Position numbers and translations under genes: made by a program | DNA from: Zoogloeaceae bacterium | GTDB lineage: Bacteria > Pseudomonadota > Gammaproteobacteria > Burkholderiales > Rhodocyclaceae | Length of the DNA: 64,000 nucleotides | Assembly: GCA_024235655.1 (NCBI GenBank) | Contig: JACKLY010000002.1 | Coordinates: 1 to 64,000, forward strand | Direction: 5' to 3' | Part shown: positions 32,258-41,097 of the stretch, in pieces | Position numbering within the stretch: the first letter of the stretch is position 1 | Layout of the letters: the number at the start of each line of letters is the position of its first letter | The notes under the pieces: model-generated | The model's database searches: none | What the model was told of the DNA's origin: nothing | What the model saw: the letters and a program-made list of their open reading frames with translations, nothing else

Positions 32258-32946
32258 GGTTTTGCCTCCGTTACGGGAGGCGAGCTTGCGCGCAGTGCGA
32301 ATTCGGTAAAACGGATCCGGGCTGTCGCGCTTGCATCCCCCGCCACCGCATCGGGCGCTGCCGGCAGCGGCAGGCCATTCGCACCCAGCTTCGGCGCCTC
32401 CGGCGGCACATCGTTCATATCGAGCGCGGCAAACAAGCGGCCTCGGAACGCAGGCTCTTCGTTGAGGCGACGAATATAGGCCGGGAGCAATGAGGGTTCG
32501 AGCAGGCGGCCACGAATATCCATGCCGCTACTCCCGAGATTGATGCCGGTCAGCCAGACCCCATCAAGCACCTGCCGGGAAAATCCGCGCATCATTTCGG
32601 CCAGGCCGACATCACCCCGGGTTGCCGATTCCTCTGCCAGGCGCAGCACATTGCGCCGGTGGGCGAGCGATGCCGAGACATCGGCCAGTTCGCGCTCCAG
32701 TACCGGGTCGGTTTTCCTTGTCGCCAGCGTCGCCTGCACTTGCTGCAACTCCTGCTGAACCGCGATCAGTTGCGTCGACACTGCCTGCTGCTCGGCCAAT
32801 GCCCGGCTCGCCGAGAATGAAGCGTAGGCCGTGAGGCCGACAATCAGCAGCACCGACACGCCGGTTGCCATGGCCACATTGTTGAACGACAGCCAATGCT
32901 GTTTCGGCCGCAGCGCGGTGTTGATCAGGTTGATCTGCTGGCTCAT
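32254..32946 (-). CDS. MSHA biogenesis protein MshI2 (PilN-like)
   Basis: 230 aa. It begins SQQINLINTALRPKQHWLSF, the short cytoplasmic INL(Y/I)N motif by which PilN-type proteins bind the PilM-like partner, then a membrane helix (VAMATGVSVLLIVGLTAYASF), a coiled coil and a periplasmic alpha/beta domain (VLDGVWLTGINLGSSGMDIRGRLLEPSLLPAYIRRL). The partner is the PilM-like MshI encoded immediately upstream (4-nt overlap). Confidence 0.9.
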   Translation of the reverse strand: MSQQINLINTALRPKQHWLSFNNVAMATGVSVLLIVGLTAYASFSASRALAEQQAVSTQLIAVQQELQQVQATLATRKTDPVLERELADVSASLAHRRNVLRLAEESATRGDVGLAEMMRGFSRQVLDGVWLTGINLGSSGMDIRGRLLEPSLLPAYIRRLNEEPAFRGRLFAALDMNDVPPEAPKLGANGLPLPAAPDAVAGDASATARIRFTEFALRASSPPVTEAKP

Positions 32947-33875
32947 GCCGCACTACCTTCGCGCAAGGCGGCACCAATCGACATCAGGCACTGTGCCTGG
33001 CGCTCCGGGTTCTGCAACTCGGGTATGGCCGAGCAATCGATGACCGCCGTCAGGTCGAGCGGCCGCACCGGCACATACAGGTTTTCTGCCAGGTAGGGCA
33101 ACAAGCCATCCACCGCCGGACAAGCACTGACAACCAGCGCCGATACCGTGACAAAACCGAATTGCCGGTCAAAATTGTCGAGCGTGCGCTGCAATTCCAG
33201 CATCAAGCGCTCGAACAGGCGCTCACGACTTTCCGCATCGGCTGCCGCCAGTTGTGCCGCCGAAATCTCGGTGCGCCGGGTCAGATAGAGTTCGCCACGG
33301 AAGGTGATGGTCAGCAGGCTGCCGGCCTCGCCCAGGGACAGCAATGCCAGGCCACGGTTTTCGTCCTCCAGCAAGGCGGAGATGTTGCGCTGGGCCAGCT
33401 CCGGAATATCAATGGCATCCAGCGGCACCTTGGCCTCGGCGAAGGCCGTCATCAAGTGGCCGACCTTGTCGCCGGCGGCGGCCACGGCAAAGATCGAGGG
33501 CTGCCGTGCGCCTTCCATCGGCACATCGAGCACACCGATGCTGGCCGTGTCGACCGGAAAATCCACCTGCTCCTTGAGTTTCCAGCGCACCGCATTGCAG
33601 CGCTCCTCAAGCGGCACGGCCGGGGGTTCCATCTGGGTAATCTGATATTCGCCCGTGGCCATCAGCGAAGTATTGCAGGCGGCGCGCAGGGCGCGAACGG
33701 AAGACAGGCGTTGCAGCGAGTCCGAGAGCTGCGTGCCGTGCTTGAAGGAATCGAGGACGCGCAAAACCGGGCGCATGCCGGGTGAACGCTCCACATGCGC
33801 CAGATCGATTCGGTCGGAGAAAGGCACAATGGCCATGACACCGGGAACCCGTTTAGCCTTGAATCGCGCGAACAT
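32943..33875 (-). CDS. mshI: MSHA biogenesis protein MshI (PilM-like, actin fold)
   Basis: 310 aa, no membrane segment. Matches the cytoplasmic PilM-like half of MshI: DFPVDTASIGVLDVPMEGARQPSIFAVAA, KVPLDAIDIPELAQRNI and LALLSLGEAGSLLTITFRGELYLTRR are the actin-like strands seen in PilM. It should bind the N-terminal peptide of MshI2 and connect the alignment complex to the motor. Start MFARFKAKRVPGVMAI; an 85-nt AT-rich gap separates it from mshQ, so a separate promoter for mshI-N is possible. Confidence 0.9.
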   Translation of the reverse strand: MFARFKAKRVPGVMAIVPFSDRIDLAHVERSPGMRPVLRVLDSFKHGTQLSDSLQRLSSVRALRAACNTSLMATGEYQITQMEPPAVPLEERCNAVRWKLKEQVDFPVDTASIGVLDVPMEGARQPSIFAVAAAGDKVGHLMTAFAEAKVPLDAIDIPELAQRNISALLEDENRGLALLSLGEAGSLLTITFRGELYLTRRTEISAAQLAAADAESRERLFERLMLELQRTLDNFDRQFGFVTVSALVVSACPAVDGLLPYLAENLYVPVRPLDLTAVIDCSAIPELQNPERQAQCLMSIGAALREGSAA

Positions 33876-33960
33876 CGCCCCCTCTATTCATATTCTTCAT
33901 GAAGGATAACGCGCAACACATTATTTTTCAATGATTTTTCTATAGCTGTCACGGTAAAAG

Positions 33961-36900
33961 TCAATATCGTTCACGCTGGTAAATCACCGGCGAACGTCGC
34001 TGCCCGCAAACACCGAAACACGCACGTACATCGCTGGACGGCGGCAGCCACGCAGGCGACCCCAACTGGCTGCCGACAATATCGACATAACCGAAATTGC
34101 CGGCCCCCGGCGCGCTCAACCTCAGCCCGGGGTCTCCATTGACCATCTTGCCCTGCGGGGTGCCACTCATGCTGGCCACGGTTTCGCCTGCTGCCAGCTG
34201 ATTGCCCGCGGTCTGCGGGCCAAACTTCAAGCCGCCATTGGCACTGGTCGGCACAGTCAACTGCGTGCAATTGTCGAGCAGGTTTTTCTGCCAGCCCGCC
34301 GCCGTCCAGAACTGGGTCTGTACCGGAATCGGCAGGCTCAGGAATTCACCGCCGTAGGCACCGTTCAGCCACAGGCGTCCGTAATACACGCCGAGCGCGG
34401 CACCGATGGTGGCCGGATTCACCGGCACGGCATCGCTGGCACTGGCCACCGACATGCCGAACTGCACCGCGTTCTTCGGCAGGTCGTTGTCCTTGAGCGC
34501 ACCTGTCGATAACGGCGGCGTGGCGGCCTTGCCATAGAGTGCCCCGGAAAGCGCCACGGCACCACCGCTCAGGCTGCCCAGCTCCCAGCCTTCGGCCGGC
34601 GCCGGCGACCCGGAGGACTTGAGGATCCTGCCTGCCTGCGGGCTGGTGCCGAGGCGGGGATGCGTCACCCTTGCCACGCTATCGACCAGCGCCGCACCAT
34701 CCAGATGCTCGGCCTTCAGTGTCGCGATGCCATAGCCGGCGGGCAGCGAGGCGATATAGCGATCATCGAAATTCTGCGTCACGATCACCCCGTCGCTGGT
34801 CAGTGAGCGCAGCATGAAACTGATGTCCAGCGGCTGGTTCATGTAACTGAAGCCGTTCGCCGTACAGGTCGAGGTCACGTTGGCACCGGAGATACCAAAG
34901 CGCCCCGGCTTGACCCGTCCCAGATTGCTGGCCAGCGCATTGCCGAAGTAACAGCCATACTTGCCCGTGGCCGCATCAAAGGTATTGGCATAGGCCGACG
35001 CCCCGGTGCGGCAATCGACGCCGCCATCCACCGTGGTGAAATCGTCGTCATAGACGCCCAGTACATCGATCGCGGCATTCCCCACCTCGTTGAAGCGGAA
35101 ACCGCTGCCGGCCGCGTTTTTCTTGCCAATGACATCCGGGCCACTGGTGACATCGGTACTGAACGCCCCCTGCAGACCACAGGGCGCCACCGACTCCGGG
35201 CTGCTGTACTGGCACGTATAGGGCAGGATCGACACCCTTGCCTTGTCGGCCAGGATCTTGGGCGTGCCCGTGTAATTGGCGACAGCCGTTGCACTCAGGT
35301 TGAAGTCGGTGCCCGCTGCGGTCACTGACCCGGCGCCGATGGCTGCGCCACCGCTATCCGTCGGCGTCAGCACCAGCGTTTTCGGGCGAATGGCGAAATT
35401 ATCGGTCGAGCAGCTCTGCTTGCCGGTCGACACATTGGTGATTCGGCAACGCAGGTTGCTGTAGGCACGGGAGGAAAGCACGTTACTCAGCACCTTCCGC
35501 CCCTTGTCACCCGCCGGAGAGAAAGTAAAGGCATAGGGCGTTGCCGAGCCGCCGACCGTCACACCGCTGGCACTGGGCCAGGCATTGGCAGCGACGCCGC
35601 CACCGTCACAGGACTTTGCACCATCGCTGGCATCCACCAGCTCAAAACGCACCTGCTGGTTGAAGTTCTGGTTCGGCAGACCGATGCCATTGAGGGCCAC
35701 CACATCGGTCTGGAAAGTATCGCCGACCAGCTTGGTGAACAGTCGACCGGTACCCACGGCAGGATCGGGTACGTAGGTATTTTTTTCCACGCAGTTGAAA
35801 TAGCAGGGGTTGAACACTTGCGACCCGGAATTGGTGCTCGACGGCGGCGAAACGGAATCCACCACGTTGAAGGTCAGCGTTTCGCTCCGGCTATTGGACA
35901 ACAACAGTGTGACGGAACCGGTATCGCCGCTGATGGGGCGGAAGGAATAACGCCCCTTGCCGCTATCGGCCAAACCGGAACTGAACAGGCCATTGCCCGC
36001 CTTCAGGCTCCAGTCACCGTGGTTGGTCGACGTGGTCAGCACAATGGTGCCGTCGTAAGCCGTGATCGGATTATTGCTGACATCCACGGCGGTGATCGTG
36101 ACCTCCTTGGCACAATCGCTGACCGGCACCACCGAGATCAGGAATCGCGCCGGCGGCACACAGGCACGGCCCTGTCGCATGTAGTTCTGGATGGTCGCCT
36201 GGTCGAGCGTGGTATTGAAAACCTTGACCTCGTCAATCAAGCCCCGGTAGTTACGGGCATTCAGCAGCGCACAGGTGCCTGTCGCCACATCCCCGCCGAC
36301 ATAGAAATTGCAGGGGTTGGGGTTCAGCGTTCCGGTCTGGTTATTGCTGTTGGGGTCAAGCTGCCCGTTGATATAGATCCGTTGCTGGCCAAGGGCATAG
36401 GTGATGGCAATGTGCGTCCATTGATTCAAAGGGACGCTGGCATTCGACCGGAAATTCGGCCCCCACCACCAGTAGAGCTTGCGGTTCTGGTCGAGGTGAA
36501 ATTCATAGTTCTGGTCGTTCGACAGGATGCTGTACAAGTTACCACCGCCCGGCTGCGCGGTCGGATAGATCCAGCCCATGGCCGAATGCTGCGTGGTCAG
36601 GTCGAACAGCGGGCTACTACCCGCCTCAACCACCCCTGAGCCGTCAAAGGACGCGGCCCGACAGAAATCCCCATTGACCGTAAAACCCAGTCCTTGCGCA
36701 GCAACGCTTTGTGCAATCGTCGGCACGCTGCCAGCGGGCAAGGCTACCGGCTGCACGGCCGCTGCTCCGGCCGGCAGGCGCCGGCCATTCAAGCCGCGAC
36801 CGCTGCTGTCGATCACCTCGCCGTTGGCGCCTGACCAGGAGGTTTCCTCAAAACGATAGTCAACGATCAGCCCGGCGCAGGTGGTGATCTGCCCGATCTG

Positions 36901-37662
36901 CCCTTGCGTCGTCGAGTCATAGATGATGTCCGTGCCATTGCCGAAGGTCAGCGTCCCGGCAGTGACCACGGCACCGGTCACCACCGCGTTCTGGCCGAAG
37001 TTGAGGGCGGCGTTGCCGCCGTAGATCAGCCCGGTGATATCCAGATTGTTGCTCGCAGTCAGCGAGGCGCCGTCATAGAAATAGAACTGCAGGCCGGCGG
37101 CCGATCCGCCACCGTTCAGCGTCACGTTGTTACCGGCGATCAGCGAATTGTTGACAAAAATCCGTGATTGGCCGGTGGTCACAATGCTCACGCCATTGCC
37201 CAGCGAGAGGTTATTCACGAAGACATCGCCCCCGGCAATCGTCAGGGTTCGGTTGGCACTGACGTTCAGATTGTTGATCTGGAAATTGCCGCGAATGGTG
37301 GCATTGCCGGTCACGTTCAAGGTGCCGATCGTCTGCGAATTGAGGGTGCCGCTGTTCAGGTTGACGGTATTGGTCGCCGTAAAGGTCGGCCACGGCGGCT
37401 GGATCACCGGCATCGTCGGCAGCGCATTCTCGACCACCCCGCTATTCGGGTTGATGCCCGAGTAGGTATAGGTGCCGGTACTGACGGCGTTCCAGCTGCC
37501 GCCACCGGGCACATTCGACACCCGCGTGTTGTTGCCGACAATCAGTCCATAGCCGTACAACGGGTAGGCCGAGGGCACAAATCCGCAGCTCTGGGCATGC
37601 GCCACCACGGCCGCCATCAGCAAGGGCAGCAGCAAAATCAGGCGTCGAAGCGTTCGCATCAT
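33961..37662 (-). CDS. mshQ: MshQ-like giant exported protein with LamG domain and DUF6701
   Basis: 1233 aa. Signal peptide (LRRLILLLPLLMAAVVAHA). Residues about 30-260 form a beta-helix-like repeat region rich in Asn (NVTGNATIRGNFQINNLNVSANRTLTIAGGDVFVNN). Residues about 265-500 form a LamG/concanavalin-like domain (VDYRFEETSWSGANGEVIDSSGRGLNG, then SAMGWIYP and WTHIAITYALGQQRIYINGQLD). The remaining half or so is the MshQ/DUF6701 region. Probably a surface or tip-associated adhesin-like subunit. ATG 37662 or 37659. It lies 36 nt after mshP. Confidence 0.88.
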   Translation of the reverse strand: MMRTLRRLILLLPLLMAAVVAHAQSCGFVPSAYPLYGYGLIVGNNTRVSNVPGGGSWNAVSTGTYTYSGINPNSGVVENALPTMPVIQPPWPTFTATNTVNLNSGTLNSQTIGTLNVTGNATIRGNFQINNLNVSANRTLTIAGGDVFVNNLSLGNGVSIVTTGQSRIFVNNSLIAGNNVTLNGGGSAAGLQFYFYDGASLTASNNLDITGLIYGGNAALNFGQNAVVTGAVVTAGTLTFGNGTDIIYDSTTQGQIGQITTCAGLIVDYRFEETSWSGANGEVIDSSGRGLNGRRLPAGAAAVQPVALPAGSVPTIAQSVAAQGLGFTVNGDFCRAASFDGSGVVEAGSSPLFDLTTQHSAMGWIYPTAQPGGGNLYSILSNDQNYEFHLDQNRKLYWWWGPNFRSNASVPLNQWTHIAITYALGQQRIYINGQLDPNSNNQTGTLNPNPCNFYVGGDVATGTCALLNARNYRGLIDEVKVFNTTLDQATIQNYMRQGRACVPPARFLISVVPVSDCAKEVTITAVDVSNNPITAYDGTIVLTTSTNHGDWSLKAGNGLFSSGLADSGKGRYSFRPISGDTGSVTLLLSNSRSETLTFNVVDSVSPPSSTNSGSQVFNPCYFNCVEKNTYVPDPAVGTGRLFTKLVGDTFQTDVVALNGIGLPNQNFNQQVRFELVDASDGAKSCDGGGVAANAWPSASGVTVGGSATPYAFTFSPAGDKGRKVLSNVLSSRAYSNLRCRITNVSTGKQSCSTDNFAIRPKTLVLTPTDSGGAAIGAGSVTAAGTDFNLSATAVANYTGTPKILADKARVSILPYTCQYSSPESVAPCGLQGAFSTDVTSGPDVIGKKNAAGSGFRFNEVGNAAIDVLGVYDDDFTTVDGGVDCRTGASAYANTFDAATGKYGCYFGNALASNLGRVKPGRFGISGANVTSTCTANGFSYMNQPLDISFMLRSLTSDGVIVTQNFDDRYIASLPAGYGIATLKAEHLDGAALVDSVARVTHPRLGTSPQAGRILKSSGSPAPAEGWELGSLSGGAVALSGALYGKAATPPLSTGALKDNDLPKNAVQFGMSVASASDAVPVNPATIGAALGVYYGRLWLNGAYGGEFLSLPIPVQTQFWTAAGWQKNLLDNCTQLTVPTSANGGLKFGPQTAGNQLAAGETVASMSGTPQGKMVNGDPGLRLSAPGAGNFGYVDIVGSQLGSPAWLPPSSDVRACFGVCGQRRSPVIYQRERY

Positions 37663-37698
37663 GTCAGTCTCCTTCGCGCATTTCCGTCATGCCTCCTG

Positions 37699-38184
37699 TC
37701 AGCAGTCGAACGGTGCCGCAGTCACGGCCGGGTCACGGCATTTTTCCACCGTCACCGAAATCTGGCGTTCCACCCCGGGGGCACGGAACACTACCGGCAC
37801 GGCCGTAGCAACGATCTGGTACACCCGGACCTGCCGCCCGTTTTCCTGATAACTGCTCGCCGCACCGGGAAACGGCGTACAGGCAACACTGACCGAGTAA
37901 TTCGGAATCTGGTTCAGCGTCGTTGTCGCAAAGCAGCCGGGCAAGGCAGCATTCAACCCATCAGCATCCAGCTGGTACATCCCCCACTCCACCCCGGCAC
38001 GCGCTGCCTGATAGGTGCGCGAACCCTCGACATCCTGCGCCGCCGTGACATGACTCGTTGATATCAGGCTGACCATGAATGCCGAGATGGCGGCAAACAG
38101 CAGCAGCAGGAAAATGGCCATGATGATCGATACCCCAGCCTGCCGGCGGGGTGCGTTTCCCTGGCTGATCAGTGTCCTGTTCAT
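37699..38184 (-). CDS. mshP: MshP, PilX-like minor pilus protein
   Basis: 161 aa. N-terminal basic leader and hydrophobic helix (RRQAGVSIIMAIFLLLLFAAISAFMVSLI) with no Glu at position 5, followed by SRTYQAARAGVEWGMYQLD, the block typical of PilX/MshP proteins. The C-terminal domain has four Cys (GCFATTT, VACTPF, EKCRD, DC) likely forming disulfides. Overlaps mshO by 4 nt. Confidence 0.9.
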   Translation of the reverse strand: MNRTLISQGNAPRRQAGVSIIMAIFLLLLFAAISAFMVSLISTSHVTAAQDVEGSRTYQAARAGVEWGMYQLDADGLNAALPGCFATTTLNQIPNYSVSVACTPFPGAASSYQENGRQVRVYQIVATAVPVVFRAPGVERQISVTVEKCRDPAVTAAPFDC

Positions 38185-39014
38185 GGCGAGTTCACCACAT
38201 CGACCTGGTGCAGCAATTCGATTCGCTCAGAACCTTCGTCATTGGCCAATGCCAGCCGGATCGAGACCAGCCCATTGCGCTGCAACGCCCCCGGCGCATA
38301 AGTGATGGCACAAGATGCGACGCCACTGACCAGAACGGCGGAGCTGCCCGCACCAAAACTGGCCGGCAACACTGGCTGCGCAGCCAGAAACCCATAGTTC
38401 CAGCGCATGCGAACCACCCCCAGCGCAGGATTTCCGGCGTTGGGGGCACATTCAAAGGTCATCGGCTGGCCAACCACATGGAAGCGGTTTCTCGGCGAAG
38501 GAAAGGGAAACTGCGTACCGGCCGGCGCAAACGTCACCTTGCTCAGCCCGGTGCCCGCCGTTGCCGCTCGCCGGCTGGTGCCGGCATAGACATCCGACCC
38601 TGCCAAACCGAGGTTGTAGATCACCAGTTGCTCACCGGCCGCAATGTTCACGGTGGGACCGAACACATCGAACGTGTTGTCGGTACTGCTGCCAAAATCC
38701 AGCGGGTCATCGCCGGCACCGCCACCGCTCTCCGCCCGGTAACGCCCGGCATCGCGGATCGGTACAAATTCAAGGAAATTGCCGCTGACCCGCACACTGT
38801 TCGGCAGGGAATCCTGCAACTCGCGCGCCATCCGGCGCAGCGCGGTGTCGCCGGCATCGGCCAGCGCAGCGCGGCTGGACACATCAAAATAGCTCTGTAT
38901 CTGCCAGCGCCCGAACATGCTCGCCATGCTCACCAGAATGCCGGTGATGACGATCGCGATGATCATCTCGACCAGGGTCACACCGCGTTGGCGGGGGTCA
39001 GTAGCGCGGCGCAT
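38181..39014 (-). CDS. mshO: MshO, PilW-like minor prepilin
   Basis: 277 aa. Class III/IV-like prepilin with leader ending RQRG and mature start VTLVEMIIAIVITGILVSMASMF, Glu at +5 for PilD processing and methylation. The long C-terminal domain is usual for MshO/PilW. It overlaps the 3' end of mshD by 17 nt and mshP by 4 nt. Part of the minor-pilin priming complex. Confidence 0.92.
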   Translation of the reverse strand: MRRATDPRQRGVTLVEMIIAIVITGILVSMASMFGRWQIQSYFDVSSRAALADAGDTALRRMARELQDSLPNSVRVSGNFLEFVPIRDAGRYRAESGGGAGDDPLDFGSSTDNTFDVFGPTVNIAAGEQLVIYNLGLAGSDVYAGTSRRAATAGTGLSKVTFAPAGTQFPFPSPRNRFHVVGQPMTFECAPNAGNPALGVVRMRWNYGFLAAQPVLPASFGAGSSAVLVSGVASCAITYAPGALQRNGLVSIRLALANDEGSERIELLHQVDVVNSP

Positions 39015-39606
39015 AGCGGAACCGGTAGCCGGTCAAGGCAATGGATTCGTTGCCACGGCTGGCCGTCACCGTGACCTGCAAGGCCGCGCTATTGTCAGCC
39101 AGCCCGAACTGGGTGCCGGCGCGTGCCACATTCACCGTGGCCGAATAGCCGGCGACCAGATTGCCGCCGGTGACATCGGTCACCGGCGTCATCGAAAAAC
39201 CGCCGTAGTCGGCCACGTTATCAAACTGGGTACCGGGCCCGGCGCCGGAACGGGTTTCGCCCGCTGGCGTCGGCACGTTCAGCGCCCCGCCGCCCCGGTT
39301 CTGGTCATTGGCAGCAATGGCACAGGTCGGCGTGGTGCCGGAGAGTGTTGCCGTCGAGGCATTGGCATCGTCCGGGTCGCACAGCGTAAAGGGCTGATTG
39401 AGTATTTCAGCAAGCAGCGATTCGGCAATGGCGGAAAGCTGTTTCTGGACCATCGGCTCTGCACTGAAGCGGATCGACACACTCATGGTCGACAGCACGC
39501 CAACCACCCCGACACTCATGACGATGATGAACACGATCAACTCAACCAGCGTCACCCCACGCTGGCGCAGGCAGCCCGGATGTTTGATTGTGGCTTCAGT
39601 GCACAT
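38998..39606 (-). CDS. mshD: MshD, minor prepilin
   Basis: 202 aa. Leader MCTEATIKHPGCLRQRG, mature start VTLVELIVFIIVMSVGVVGVLSTMS (Glu at +5), then the PilV-like block AEPMVQKQLSAIAESLLAEILNQPFTLCDPDD. Minor pilin of the MSHA system. It overlaps mshC by 11 nt. Confidence 0.92.
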   Translation of the reverse strand: MCTEATIKHPGCLRQRGVTLVELIVFIIVMSVGVVGVLSTMSVSIRFSAEPMVQKQLSAIAESLLAEILNQPFTLCDPDDANASTATLSGTTPTCAIAANDQNRGGGALNVPTPAGETRSGAGPGTQFDNVADYGGFSMTPVTDVTGGNLVAGYSATVNVARAGTQFGLADNSAALQVTVTASRGNESIALTGYRFRYAPRY

Positions 39607-40132
39607 AACCGGTTTCCGCTTCGACGGTAATGGCCAGCGAGGCCGGCAAGCCGCTCACTGATATCGCGGCAGCAGCATTCGCCCGCCCTTGGGCATCAAA
39701 AATGATCGCGGCCGGCACCGGGGCATACGTTGCACTGCCCGTGGCCGTAACGACCAGCGGCTGATCGCGCGGCCCGAGGAGTGCCGTTCCAGCTGTGCAG
39801 TCCACTGCGCCAAAGGCAGTCGACACACGAACGCTGAGTTGCGTGGCCGTAAATTCCGCACAGGTGGTTCGCCGCGCAGCAATGGCCGACTTTTGGGCGA
39901 AGCGCAAGGCGGCCACGGTTTCATCGCGGAAACCACGACCTTCGAAACCGGTTTCACCCTGCCAGCGCGGCAGCACCACGGCAGCGAGAATGCCGGCCAG
40001 CACCAGAACAACGATGAGCTCGGTCAGCGTGAAGCCACGCGCTGGCCGATAAACAAAAAACCCGGGAGGGCGCCCGGGTTTTTCTTCGACGGGACGCCTC
40101 CCGCGGCGCTCAGCTGAGCTGATCGACCGCAC
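39596..40132 (-). CDS. mshC: MshC, GspH-like minor prepilin
   Basis: 178 aa if initiated at GTG 40132 (AGGGGG 8 nt upstream). The prepilin helix GFTLTELIVVLVLAGILAAVVLPRW starts at residue 33, with Gly33/Phe34 as the cleavage site and Glu at +5. No ATG/GTG/TTG occurs in frame between 40132 and the helix, so the leader must be 33 residues, unusually long. A strong terminator hairpin lies within leader codons 17-26. The C-terminal GspH-type domain (RDETVAALRFAQKSAIAARRTTCAEF) is normal. Confidence 0.82.
   Translation of the reverse strand: MRSISSAERRGRRPVEEKPGRPPGFFVYRPARGFTLTELIVVLVLAGILAAVVLPRWQGETGFEGRGFRDETVAALRFAQKSAIAARRTTCAEFTATQLSVRVSTAFGAVDCTAGTALLGPRDQPLVVTATGSATYAPVPAAIIFDAQGRANAAAAISVSGLPASLAITVEAETGYVH
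40055..40083 (-). terminator. Perfect terminator hairpin between the pilin genes and mshC
   Basis: AAAAACCCGGG (40056-40066), 6-nt loop, CCCGGGTTTTT (40073-40083): an 11-bp perfect stem. On the minus strand it is followed by a run of six T. It lies about 75 nt after the second pilin gene, inside the predicted leader codons of mshC, where it could act as an attenuator. Confidence 0.85.
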
Positions 40133-40158
40133 GATGCCGCCCCCCTGGCATGCCGCGC

Positions 40159-40608
40159 TCAGCAGCCACCGAAGGTGGTCGCGTAGGTCGGCGTGCCGCC
40201 GGCTGCGTTCGGCGCCGTATAGGCCACCTGACAGCTGGCCGGCGTCGTTGCCTTGGCATGCTGGATGTCCCCGGCGTTCTGCGTAAAGTCACTCGACGGG
40301 CTCAGATCCAGCACCTTGGCCAGTTCAGTTGCATCCGACGCATAGCCGTACTTGACGGTCACGTTGATGGTACTCGTGGCCGACACGGAGGCCGAGGCGC
40401 TGGCAAGTACGCCGGCAGCGGCAGCTTTTCCGTAAAGCATATTGTTGGCGCTGCGCATGGAGGCTTCAACGCCCTGCATCACCGCCTTGCGCGCATCACC
40501 GCCGAGATCGACAAACTTCGGCAATGCGGTTGCCGCGAGGATGCCGAGGATGACGATGACAACGATCAGTTCGATCAGCGTGAAGCCTTTTTGAAGGTTG
40601 GTTTTCAT
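40159..40608 (-). CDS. mshA: MshA major pilin, second tandem copy
   Basis: 149 aa from ATG 40608. Short leader MKTNLQKG, mature start FTLIELIVVIVILGILAATALPKF with Glu at +5. Two Cys (126 and 149) bound the C-terminal disulfide loop. Residues 8-57 are identical to the preceding copy (40632-41081), with divergence only later, mostly in the surface-exposed half. Ala/Ser/Thr-rich, so potentially glycosylatable. A strong terminator follows. Confidence 0.93.
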   Translation of the reverse strand: MKTNLQKGFTLIELIVVIVILGILAATALPKFVDLGGDARKAVMQGVEASMRSANNMLYGKAAAAGVLASASASVSATSTINVTVKYGYASDATELAKVLDLSPSSDFTQNAGDIQHAKATTPASCQVAYTAPNAAGGTPTYATTFGGC

Positions 40609-40631
40609 GGCAAAAATCCTTTCATAAAAAA

Positions 40632-41081
40632 TCAGCAGCCGGTCAGCGTCGGCGTGTAGGTTGGTGTGCCGCCCTGCGATGAGGGGGCGGAATACTGAAT
40701 CCGGCATTGTGCGGGGGTAGCGGTACCCGAATGCCGGATGGCGCCGGTCAACACCGTGAAATCGCCTGCCGGTGAAAGATCAAGCACCTTTGCAAGCTCG
40801 GTGACGTTACGTGCGTATCCGTACTGAACCGTCACGTTGATGGTACTGGTCGCCGAGATGGTCGCCGACGAACTGGCCAGCACGCCGGCCGCCGCCGCCT
40901 TGCCGAAGATCATGTTGTTGGCACTGCGCATGGAAGCCTCAACGCCTTGCATGACTGCCTTGCGCGCATCCCCGCCGAGATCGACAAACTTCGGCAGGGC
41001 CGTCGCGGCCAGAATGCCGAGAATGACGATGACGACGATCAGTTCGATCAGCGTAAAGCCATTCTGGAAGGTTCGATTCAT
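40632..41081 (-). CDS. mshA: MshA major pilin, first tandem copy
   Basis: 149 aa from ATG 41081. Leader MNRTFQNG and the standard type IV pilin N-terminal helix, Glu at +5; Cys at 126 and 149. Same length and architecture as the downstream copy, 23 nt away. One of the two is expected to be the main structural subunit of the MSHA fibre; which one cannot be told from sequence. Confidence 0.93.
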   Translation of the reverse strand: MNRTFQNGFTLIELIVVIVILGILAATALPKFVDLGGDARKAVMQGVEASMRSANNMIFGKAAAAGVLASSSATISATSTINVTVQYGYARNVTELAKVLDLSPAGDFTVLTGAIRHSGTATPAQCRIQYSAPSSQGGTPTYTPTLTGC

Positions 41082-41097
41082 GCGGGGCCTTTCACTA

